Below are positions 1 through 6,953 of a stretch of DNA of 26,166 bases, in pieces; within the stretch, counting starts at the first letter, position 1; every line of letters begins with the position of its first letter. The notes beneath the pieces were generated by a model. The model saw nothing but the letters and a program-made list of their open reading frames with translations. It searched no databases and had not been told where the DNA came from. The stretch spans positions 1 through 26,166 of the forward strand of contig JAOZLQ010000010.1 in the NCBI GenBank assembly GCA_029934755.1. Direction: 5' to 3'. This DNA comes from Desulfuromusa sp. Lineage in GTDB: Bacteria > Desulfobacterota > Desulfuromonadia > Desulfuromonadales > Geopsychrobacteraceae. Both the position numbers and the translations under genes were made by a program.

Positions 1-38
1 TTTATCGATTTGAATATATTATAAAAAGCTGAAGCATA

Positions 39-75
39 AAAAAGGTGATTTCTTTTTGCGAGAAATCACCTTTTT
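39..75 (-). terminator. Rho-independent terminator of the cytochrome gene
   Basis: A perfect 15-bp inverted repeat (39-53 paired with 61-75) encloses a 7-base loop (54-60). The arms end in A and T runs, so read on the minus strand the hairpin is followed by a run of T. It lies 22 bases past the cytochrome stop codon. Because both ends carry A/T runs it could also act on transcripts arriving from the plus strand. Seen directly in the sequence. Confidence 0.85.
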
Positions 76-97
76 GGGAACCGATTTTATGTCGGGA

Positions 98-418
98 CTA
101 TTTGATATGGCATTCCTTACACTTTGTGGGTCCCTTTTTTAGTTCTTTGTGACAATCTTTACATTGTTTATGATAGGCATCTTTAGGTTTTGGTGCATGT
201 GGATCGATGCCGTGACAGCTTTTGCATTGATTGTAATCTCCAGTGTGATGGCAGGTAGCGCATTCGGCCAATTCTTGGTGTGCCGTATGATTAAAGGTGA
301 CAGTCCCTATCTTAGCAGTATATTTTATTTCGGCAGGACCATTTGTTACTGCAACAACGACAGTTGCAATAGATGAAACTAAAATTGTGGCAGTCAACAG
401 GATCATAAGTTTTTTCAT
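98..418 (-). CDS. Periplasmic tetraheme cytochrome, PpcA/c3 (class III) type
   Basis: Small periplasmic electron carrier of 106 residues. A signal peptide (Met-Lys-Lys, then a hydrophobic stretch to about residue 23) is followed by four CXXCH heme-c sites at residues 53-57, 65-69, 86-90 and 100-104. Five further histidines (44, 47, 58, 74, 83) are enough to give all four hemes bis-His ligation. The last part, with KKGPTKC just before the final heme site, closely matches the PpcA family of Geobacter triheme c7 cytochromes as I remember it, but PpcA-type proteins lack the second site present here. The start at 418 has an AGGAGG Shine-Dalgarno; an upstream ATG at 469 lacks one and would bury the signal peptide. 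Monocistronic, ending in the hairpin at 39-75. The likely role is shuttling electrons between the inner membrane and outer-membrane or periplasmic reductases; the partner cannot be told from sequence. Confidence 0.9.
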   Translation of the reverse strand: MKKLMILLTATILVSSIATVVVAVTNGPAEIKYTAKIGTVTFNHTAHQELAECATCHHTGDYNQCKSCHGIDPHAPKPKDAYHKQCKDCHKELKKGPTKCKECHIK

Positions 419-601
419 CGTCTTTCCTCCTTTAACAAGGTGATCGGTTCCTGTAGAATATATTTTCACATTTTTAAAGTGATTTCATTCGACATCGATT
501 GAAATATCGTAAGATGTCTGGTTGTAATACTGTAATATTAGTATGTTATGGTGAGTTGTTTAATGGCCTTATCTAGTTGGTCTGGAGCTCTTATTACATT
601 G

Positions 602-631
602 TTTACAGCGTAAAGGACTCTCTGCTAGAAT
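602..631 (+). promoter_or_regulatory. Candidate sigma70 promoter for the XRE regulator gene
   Basis: TTTACA (602-607) and TAGAAT (626-631) are separated by 18 bases, 23 bases before the ATG at 655. The match is reasonable but not perfect. The rest of 419-654 is AT-rich spacer between divergent genes in which I recognise no other site with confidence. Confidence 0.4.
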
Positions 632-654
632 TCGAAAAATTTATTTAAATTATT

Positions 655-1572
655 ATGGACACTGGTATGGAACCTTTAAACCCTCCTTCTGTTGCGATAG
701 ATGGGGATGCTATTCGCAAAATTCGTGAAGAAAAACGGTTGACGCAGCTTTATGTGTCAAAAGTTGTTGCTGTAACTACTGATACTGTCTCACGTTGGGA
801 AAACAATCGTTATCCAACTATCATGCGGGACAATGCTTTGAAGTTGGCAGAAGCACTGGAAGTTGATCTCGATGATATATTGAAAACTGATCATCCTGTT
901 GATGACCATCCTTCACAAAAATCGCAAAGGAAAATTTGGACATTTCTTCTGTTTCTTGTTGGTGGTGTTTTTCTTATTTTGGTTTTTTTACTGCCGCAGT
1001 TTAAAGCTTCACCTGTTCCGGTTTTACAAGCAAAGAGATTACTTCCCCCTTATGCAGCACCCGGAAGTCGAATCTTGGTTCAAGCGGTGCTTTCCGCAGA
1101 AATGCCACTAAAGGGGATGATTCTTAAGGAAACGTTTCCAATAGGATGGCGTTTATTGGAATCAAATCCTGTTGTTTCCCACCTTGATGTTGATGCGGGG
1201 GTTGCGCGGTGGATTTTCAGAAAACCAACATTTAAAACACGAGTTTTTTATATGCTTGAGGTTCCTGGTGATGTTGATCCTGATGCAGAGGTAATAATCA
1301 GCGGTGAATTGATAGCTAATCCAGAGGGACAACGTTCAGTTGCATCACTGCATTCGGTTGGAATCATGCAGGTTAAGCCATTTCATTGGGCAGACAGGAA
1401 TGGTGATCAAATTATTGATGATTTGGAAATTCTTGATGTCTCTGATTTAACCGAAGAAGCTGAACCGTTAGATCTGGATTGGGATTTAATTGAGCTGATC
1501 TGGGAGACTGGTGCTTATCGTTGGGATCCTGAGATAAATCAATTTATTCCTGTTGAAGCTTTTCATAAGTAA
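655..1572 (+). CDS. Membrane-anchored XRE-family HTH protein with extracytoplasmic Ig-like region and EF-hand/dockerin-like loop
   Basis: 305 residues. Residues about 17-76 form an XRE/Cro-type helix-turn-helix (the segment with LTQLYVSKVV, then TTDTVSRWENNRYP). A charged linker leads to one transmembrane helix at about 94-114, so the rest (115-305) should lie outside the cytoplasm. That part looks beta-rich up to about residue 240, then carries a 12-residue loop at 247-258 with Asp, Asn, Asp, Asp, Glu at positions 1, 3, 5, 9 and 12, the calcium-ligand spacing of EF-hand and dockerin loops. The layout (cytoplasmic HTH, one helix, periplasmic domain) recalls RodZ, but the HTH looks like a true DNA-binding XRE domain and no RodZ-specific feature is evident. 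No good Shine-Dalgarno precedes 655; the ATG at 667 is an alternative. The function is unknown; a membrane-tethered regulator that senses an external signal is inference. Confidence 0.75.
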   Translation: MDTGMEPLNPPSVAIDGDAIRKIREEKRLTQLYVSKVVAVTTDTVSRWENNRYPTIMRDNALKLAEALEVDLDDILKTDHPVDDHPSQKSQRKIWTFLLFLVGGVFLILVFLLPQFKASPVPVLQAKRLLPPYAAPGSRILVQAVLSAEMPLKGMILKETFPIGWRLLESNPVVSHLDVDAGVARWIFRKPTFKTRVFYMLEVPGDVDPDAEVIISGELIANPEGQRSVASLHSVGIMQVKPFHWADRNGDQIIDDLEILDVSDLTEEAEPLDLDWDLIELIWETGAYRWDPEINQFIPVEAFHK

Positions 1573-1605
1573 AACTGATATCGCTGAATTTGTGGTAAAA
1601 AGGTT

Positions 1606-1634
1606 TTGACAATAGTTAGGGTAATTTCTAAAAT
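1606..1634 (+). promoter_or_regulatory. Strong sigma70 promoter upstream of ispB
   Basis: A consensus TTGACA (1606-1611) and TAAAAT (1629-1634) with the ideal 17-base spacer. Transcription should start near 1641, about 60 bases before the ATG at 1701. It also argues that the GTG at 1656 is leader rather than coding start. Confidence 0.75.
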
Positions 1635-1700
1635 CGGGCCCCGTTAAGCGTTTGTGTGACGGAGTTGTTTGCTTCTACCATTTTAAGGAAATATTTAGTT

Positions 1701-2669
1701 ATGGATACGGTTATTGAGCTGCTGAAAGATGAAATGCTGGCAGTTGAAAATCAGTTCAAAAAAAACCTGGCTTCGGATGTGCAACTGATCAGCCAAGTTG
1801 GTAATTACGTCCTTTCGAGCGGTGGAAAACGTTTTCGACCCATGTTGCTACTCCTTTGTTCCCGTCTGTGCAATTATCGTGGAGACAAACATATCGAATT
1901 GGCTGCAGTTATTGAATTTATCCATACTTCTACATTACTTCATGATGATGTCGTTGATAGTGCTACTCTTCGTCGTGGAAATCGTTCCGCAAATTCTGTT
2001 TGGGGAAATCAAGCATCGGTGTTGGTGGGTGATTTTCTTTTTGCCAAGTCCTTTTCTGTTATGGTTGGTTCAGGGAGTCTGAAAATTTTGAAGATTCTTT
2101 CCGATACCACGACTCAGCTAGCAGAAGGAGAAATCCTCCAGTTGTTAAATACCTGCGATCTTGAGGTCGATGAGCCCCGTTATTTGCAGGTTGTCCGTGA
2201 TAAAACTGCTATTTTGATTGCTGCTGCTTGTCAGGTCGGGGGTGTTCTTGGTGGGGTTGATGAAACTCAGGAAATGGCATTACGTGAATTCGGTTTGGAA
2301 ATTGGTACCGCTTTTCAATTGATGGACGATGCCCTTGATTATATTGCGGATGAAGAGGACTTTGGTAAGGAAAAAGGCCATGATCTTTTTGAGGGAAAAA
2401 TGACTCTGCCCTTGATTCATGCTTATTCTAACTCTACAGAGTTGGAGCGGGGGGAGATCTCCAGAATCATTGAAGCTGAGGAATTGATTGAGAAAGATCT
2501 TGATTATATTTGTACCCTAATCAATGAAAAGGATGGTATCGATTATACCCGTTGCAAGGCCATTGAGAGAATCGAACGAGCAAAGCAACAACTACTTCTT
2601 TTCCCTGACTGTGAGGCACGACAGGCTCTATTTACTCTTGCCGATTATGTTGTTTCACGTAATAAATAG
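1701..2669 (+). CDS. ispB: Long-chain polyprenyl diphosphate synthase (octaprenyl type)
   Basis: All-trans polyprenyl diphosphate synthase that extends farnesyl diphosphate with isopentenyl diphosphate to make the side chain of menaquinone or ubiquinone. 322 residues, essentially the size of E. coli IspB. It has the GGKR substrate motif (41-44), the first Asp-rich motif DDVVD (82-86) followed by RRG (91-93), and the second Asp-rich motif DDALD (209-213). The residue five before the first motif is Ser, a small side chain, which fits a long product; exact chain length cannot be read from sequence. I chose the ATG at 1701 because AAGGAA lies just upstream and the length then fits the family; the frame stays open back to a GTG at 1656. 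It has its own promoter at 1606-1634. In an anaerobe of this kind the product probably feeds menaquinone synthesis. Confidence 0.92.
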   Translation: MDTVIELLKDEMLAVENQFKKNLASDVQLISQVGNYVLSSGGKRFRPMLLLLCSRLCNYRGDKHIELAAVIEFIHTSTLLHDDVVDSATLRRGNRSANSVWGNQASVLVGDFLFAKSFSVMVGSGSLKILKILSDTTTQLAEGEILQLLNTCDLEVDEPRYLQVVRDKTAILIAAACQVGGVLGGVDETQEMALREFGLEIGTAFQLMDDALDYIADEEDFGKEKGHDLFEGKMTLPLIHAYSNSTELERGEISRIIEAEELIEKDLDYICTLINEKDGIDYTRCKAIERIERAKQQLLLFPDCEARQALFTLADYVVSRNK

Positions 2670-2804
2670 CATTCCCTGCTTTCTTCTCTGCTGGCTTGAC
2701 GATTATTTTTCTCCCCTTGGTGGAAATAAAGAGCAAGATTGGGTCACTCAGTTCTTAATTTTCCTCTCTAGGTTCTTACCTGAAAGTCGTCTATAATCTG
2801 GTCT

Positions 2805-5315
2805 ATGTTTCGTATTAATCTACATAAAAAGGTTCTTGGTGCTTTTCTGTTGCTTTCATTGGTACCGCTGGGCATTTTGTTGTTCAATTCTCAACATAGT
2901 TTGCGCTTGGTTGAGGACTTATTGCGCCAAAGAACGACCGAGGCTTTAGATAATCAAGCAGCCGAAGCTCTTGAAAGTAAGGCGTTGATGGTTGCTAAAC
3001 AGGTATCTGCTTTTTTGCATGAAGTTGAAGGGGACCTGTTTGATTTATCTTTATTACCGACAACTGAGGACGCCTACCTCAATTTTTCACACAGTCATCA
3101 ACGAGAACTCTGGTATCGCCATGGTACTAATGATGAACCGGTTGAAATACGGGAGAATGACCTTTTATATAGCGAACTAGCCTATGTTGATGGTAACGGA
3201 CGTGAATTAGTTCGTATTGTTGCTGGGCAACCATCGCATCACTATAGAGATCTTTCCGATCCATCCCAAACAACGTATAAAACAGAAACTTACTTCAACC
3301 AAGCAACGCAATTAGAGACTGGTCAACTTTGGGTTTCTCGACTAAATGGCTGGCATGTCAGTCGTAATGACCAGTTGCAAGGTGCCGAAACTCCTCTACT
3401 AGCTGTGCAGGGTGCCCAATACCGTGGGGTCATCCGCTTTGCTACACCAATCAGGGCTGACGGTAAACTTTTGGGAGTGGTTGTCCTGTCTCTCGATCAC
3501 CGTCATTTGATGGAATATACTCAGCATATTTCATCGATTGGAAGTCAAGAGGTGGTATTTCCATCTTATTCAAGTGGTAACTATGCTTTTATGTTTGATG
3601 ATCAAGGCTGGATGATTGCTCATCCCAAACATTGGGATATCCGTGGTTTTGATGCCGGTGGAAAATTGGTCCCTGCTTATAGTGATGTAACCCCTGAACG
3701 GGATATCCAATCAGGTAGAATCCCATTCAATCTTCTGCATGCAGATTTCATTCATCCCAATTATCCTCGTCTTGCTAAGGCTGTTTTGCGTGGTGAATCG
3801 GGTGTTGTTGAAACGACTAATGTCGGTGGTGCAAATAAAATCATGGCCTATGCCCCGATCCATTATGCAGAGGGGGCATATCAGGATCATAATATTTTTG
3901 GCGGTATTACTATCGGCGCAGAAATTGATCGATTTCATCAACCGGCAGTCACAACATCCCGGTTGATTCGGCATGAAATCAATAATTATTTAAAGCAGTC
4001 ATGGTTGGTCGTCTCTCTAACGGTCATGTTTGTTATTGCGACTGCATACATGCTAGCTGACAGTATTGTTCATCCGCTACTTTCGTTGACTGAAGGGACA
4101 CGGCGGATGATTCGTGGCCATCTGGCACCTGAGGTCAAAGTTGACTCCAATGACGAAGTCGGAGTTTTGGCTGATTCATTCAATACTATGGTGGCAGAAC
4201 TGAATAATCGCCGGCAGAGATTATTGCAGACGTTGCAAGCATTGCGGCAGTCACGTAAAGAAATTATTCGGGAAAGAAATTTTAAGAATACTGTTTTTGA
4301 GAATATTGAAACAGGATTGCTTACTTTTGATGTGGACAGCAGGGTTACCTCTGCGAATGGGTCTGCCTGCCAAATATTAGCTATCGAACGACCTGGTAAG
4401 GACTGTAGTTGGAAAAAACTATTGGTTGAATGGCCGGAATTGCATGAAGTTATCGGTCGATGGTTTTCGGCAAGTCGAATAGGAGAAAGTACCTCTTTTC
4501 GAGAATATGTACCGCTGGAAAGAAAAGGACGAACACTAACCTACCGGATGGCAATGTTTCCGCTGAGTTTCCGTCAGCAGGAAGGTTGGTTACTGACTAT
4601 TGAAGATTTGACCGAGCGGGTGAATTTACGACAGCAGATGGCACGTATGGATCGATTAGCCTCTTTGGGACGAATGTCTGCTGGGATTGCCCACGAGGTG
4701 CGCAATCCGCTGACCGGAGTCAGTTTGCTTTTAGATGAACTGCACGATCGTTTACTTGGACAAGAGGCTGATCAACAGCTGATTCGAGGGGCCCTTGGGG
4801 AAATTGAACGATTAGAGTCTCTGGTCAATGAAATGTTACATTTTTCATCACTTCCGACTCCTAAACTTGCTTATGGTCGGGTTGAAAAAGTTGTTCAGGA
4901 TTCTTTGTTTTTGACCCGAAAACAATGTCAAAGGCAAAAGGTTAAATTAATTGAACGGCTGGATGGTGATCTTCCAGAAATCATGATGGATGCGGATCGT
5001 TTGAAGCAGGTTTTGTTGAATTTACTAAACAATGCTTTGGATGCAATGCCTGACGGGGGTGAATTGGAAATTGTTGTTGAAAAAGACAATGATCAAATAT
5101 TGATTCGTGTTACGGATACCGGGATTGGAATCCCAGCAGAGCAGTTACCGTTAATTTTTGAACCATTTTTTACCAGTAAGGGGCAAGGAACTGGGTTGGG
5201 GTTAGCGATTAGTTACAATATAATTTCTGATCGTGGTGGTGAAATTCAGATTGAAAGTACACAGGGTGTTGGTACGACAGTGTTGGTTTCATTGCCGATA
5301 AATCTGACCAGCTGA
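2805..5315 (+). CDS. Membrane sensor histidine kinase (dCache-like sensor, HAMP, PAS, HisKA, HATPase)
   Basis: 836 residues. One helix near residues 9-28 and a second at about 399-420 bracket a periplasmic region of about 370 residues that looks like a double Cache sensor (note FDDQGWMIAHP). HAMP follows at about 420-472, then a PAS domain at about 490-600. The HisKA H-box has AHEVRNP with the phospho-accepting His630. The ATPase domain shows an N-box NLLNNALDAMP, the G1 box DTGIGIP near 771, and the G2 box GTGLGLAIS. The type is that of NtrB/ZraS-like kinases that pair with sigma54 activators, and such an activator begins 29 bases downstream. The ligand is unknown; Cache sensors typically bind small organic molecules. 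No Shine-Dalgarno precedes the ATG, and an in-frame stop at 2781 leaves no better start upstream. Confidence 0.93.
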   Translation: MFRINLHKKVLGAFLLLSLVPLGILLFNSQHSLRLVEDLLRQRTTEALDNQAAEALESKALMVAKQVSAFLHEVEGDLFDLSLLPTTEDAYLNFSHSHQRELWYRHGTNDEPVEIRENDLLYSELAYVDGNGRELVRIVAGQPSHHYRDLSDPSQTTYKTETYFNQATQLETGQLWVSRLNGWHVSRNDQLQGAETPLLAVQGAQYRGVIRFATPIRADGKLLGVVVLSLDHRHLMEYTQHISSIGSQEVVFPSYSSGNYAFMFDDQGWMIAHPKHWDIRGFDAGGKLVPAYSDVTPERDIQSGRIPFNLLHADFIHPNYPRLAKAVLRGESGVVETTNVGGANKIMAYAPIHYAEGAYQDHNIFGGITIGAEIDRFHQPAVTTSRLIRHEINNYLKQSWLVVSLTVMFVIATAYMLADSIVHPLLSLTEGTRRMIRGHLAPEVKVDSNDEVGVLADSFNTMVAELNNRRQRLLQTLQALRQSRKEIIRERNFKNTVFENIETGLLTFDVDSRVTSANGSACQILAIERPGKDCSWKKLLVEWPELHEVIGRWFSASRIGESTSFREYVPLERKGRTLTYRMAMFPLSFRQQEGWLLTIEDLTERVNLRQQMARMDRLASLGRMSAGIAHEVRNPLTGVSLLLDELHDRLLGQEADQQLIRGALGEIERLESLVNEMLHFSSLPTPKLAYGRVEKVVQDSLFLTRKQCQRQKVKLIERLDGDLPEIMMDADRLKQVLLNLLNNALDAMPDGGELEIVVEKDNDQILIRVTDTGIGIPAEQLPLIFEPFFTSKGQGTGLGLAISYNIISDRGGEIQIESTQGVGTTVLVSLPINLTS

Positions 5316-5344
5316 ATCAAGTTTTTGTAGTAGGAGTAATTGGT

Positions 5345-6712
5345 ATGGAAAAAATTCTTATTGTTGATGATGAAGCATTTATTCGGGAAAATCTCGAGCG
5401 GATTCTTGCAGAAGATGGTTACCGCCCAATTTCGACTGAATCACCGGATGAGGCAATTCATATTGTTGCTGAAGAAGAAATCAGTTTGGTGTTGCTGGAT
5501 TTGAATTTAGGTAGTAGCAGCGGATTAGATGTATTAAGGGCGATGCAAGAAGTTGATCCCGAAATACTGGTCATTATTATCACTGGTTATGGAACGGTTG
5601 AAAGTGCAGTGGAAGCATTGAAAATTGGAGCTTATGACTACATTAAAAAACCATTCAAGGCTGATGCAATTCACTTGATTGTTAAACTGGCTCTGGAAAC
5701 CCAGAATTTGCGACGTAAACTTAAACGGCTGTCTCGTGATACCGATGGAATCAATATGGTCGGTAACAGCCCACCATTAATGCAGGTTTTTCAGCAAATC
5801 AGAGAAGTGGCCAAACATGAAACCGCCACGGTTTTGATCTCTGGGGATAGTGGCACAGGGAAGGAATTAGTTGCGCAGGCGATTCATAACTTATCGCCGC
5901 GCAGTGAACAGCCATTTGTCGAAATAAATTGTGGTTCATTGCCATTTAATCTCCTTGAAACAGAGTTGTTTGGACATGAACGGGGTGCTTTCACCGATGC
6001 TAAAAACCGAAAAATAGGATTATTTGAAGAAGCTGACGGAGGTGCTATTTTTCTAGATGAAATCGGAGAAATGGATATGAGTCTTCAGGTGAAGCTTTTA
6101 CGGGTGCTTGAAGATCGAAAAATTCGCAGGCTTGGAGGTAATCGCAATATAGATATTAATGTGCGGATTATTGCTGCAACCAATGCTGATCTGAAAAGTG
6201 CAATAGGGGATAAAGCCTTTCGTGAGGATCTCTATTATCGATTGAATGTTTTTCCAATTTATATTCCTCCACTGCGTGAGCGACGGGAAGATATCCCCAT
6301 ATTGCTCGAGTATTTTTTGCAACGTTTTAGCAAGGAATTCAACAGGCCGACGGGGAGGATCAATCGTGATGCTCTTGATTTGGTGATGCGTTATCATTGG
6401 CCGGGTAATGTTCGGGAACTGCGCAACGTTGTTGAACGGATCTGTATTATGCACAATGTTGATAAAATTCTTCCCGCGCACCTTCCGCGTGAAATCTGGG
6501 GTGAATCCCCTCAGAGTGAAATGCCATTCAAATATGAGATCCCGCCTGAAGGAATTGTGCTGGATGATGTTGTCGGGCAGATTGAAAAAGAACTGGTTGA
6601 ACAAGCCTTTAAAATAACCGGTGGAAATGTAGCTAAAACCGCCCGTATTTTGAACGTCCCTCGTGGAACATTACGTTATAAGCTGGAAAAATATCATTTG
6701 ACCAGTGAATGA
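5345..6712 (+). CDS. NtrC-family sigma54-dependent response regulator
   Basis: 455 residues in three domains. The receiver domain (1-120) has the acidic pair at Asp8-Asp9, phosphorylation site Asp52, and conserved Thr80 and Lys102-Pro103. The AAA+ domain (about 137-375) has Walker A GDSGTGKE (167-174), Walker B with Asp238-Glu239, and the sigma54-contact loop at 214-219, which reads GAFTDA instead of the textbook GAFTGA. The C-terminal Fis-type helix-turn-helix (about 415-455) binds upstream activating sites. Phosphorylated by the kinase directly upstream, it should open RNA polymerase-sigma54 promoters. I found no convincing -24/-12 promoter in the intergenic parts of this window, so its targets probably lie elsewhere. 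Closest named relatives are AtoC/ZraR/HydG-like regulators, but the signal is not known, so no symbol is given. Confidence 0.95.
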   Translation: MEKILIVDDEAFIRENLERILAEDGYRPISTESPDEAIHIVAEEEISLVLLDLNLGSSSGLDVLRAMQEVDPEILVIIITGYGTVESAVEALKIGAYDYIKKPFKADAIHLIVKLALETQNLRRKLKRLSRDTDGINMVGNSPPLMQVFQQIREVAKHETATVLISGDSGTGKELVAQAIHNLSPRSEQPFVEINCGSLPFNLLETELFGHERGAFTDAKNRKIGLFEEADGGAIFLDEIGEMDMSLQVKLLRVLEDRKIRRLGGNRNIDINVRIIAATNADLKSAIGDKAFREDLYYRLNVFPIYIPPLRERREDIPILLEYFLQRFSKEFNRPTGRINRDALDLVMRYHWPGNVRELRNVVERICIMHNVDKILPAHLPREIWGESPQSEMPFKYEIPPEGIVLDDVVGQIEKELVEQAFKITGGNVAKTARILNVPRGTLRYKLEKYHLTSE

Positions 6713-6727
6713 TTTTTAAGTTCAAAT

Positions 6728-6907
6728 TTATTTGCTAACAACCGTTTTGTGATTGGTTGGTGTCGCTAGATTGCAATGTGAACAGGATGAACAGCAACCG
6801 GAGCAACCTTTTGCTGCATTTTTTATAGTTTTATATATGTTTTGTGCAACATAAAAAGCTGCTGCTGCAACAATTATCATCATGACTATGTCATCCCAGG
6901 GAAACAT
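6728..6907 (-). CDS. FeoB-associated Cys-rich membrane peptide
   Basis: 59-residue peptide with one transmembrane helix (about residues 6-25) and a short cytoplasmic tail with the cluster GCSGCCSSCSHC. This is the pattern of the FeoB-associated Cys-rich family that sits beside feoB in many anaerobes. The start at 6907 is preceded by AAAGGA; longer reading back to 6991 would overlap feoB. It is the last gene of the feo operon, 46 bases after feoB, and converges on the response regulator with only 15 bases between stop codons. The proposed role in the family is to help Fe(II) transport, perhaps by binding or passing iron at the cytoplasmic face; direct evidence is thin. Confidence 0.85.
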   Translation of the reverse strand: MFPWDDIVMMIIVAAAAFYVAQNIYKTIKNAAKGCSGCCSSCSHCNLATPTNHKTVVSK

Positions 6908-6953
6908 TGAAATCCTTTCGAACTGTCCATGGGATTGTCCCCGGACAAGTAAA

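Noticed and set aside
78..450. Nine-base inverted copies of GGAACCGAT at 78-86 and 442-450 flanking the cytochrome gene
   Set aside because: Too short and without matching flanks; could be chance, and there is no other sign of a mobile element.
655..1572. Possible identification of the XRE membrane protein as RodZ
   Set aside because: The topology is similar, but the XRE domain has a normal DNA-recognition helix, the external domain has an EF-hand-like loop not typical of RodZ, and no mre genes are nearby.
6098..6604. 168-codon open frame on the minus strand inside the response regulator gene
   Set aside because: It lies fully antisense to an intact NtrC-family gene with complete motifs, has no recognisable domain, and is best explained as a shadow of that gene's codon pattern.
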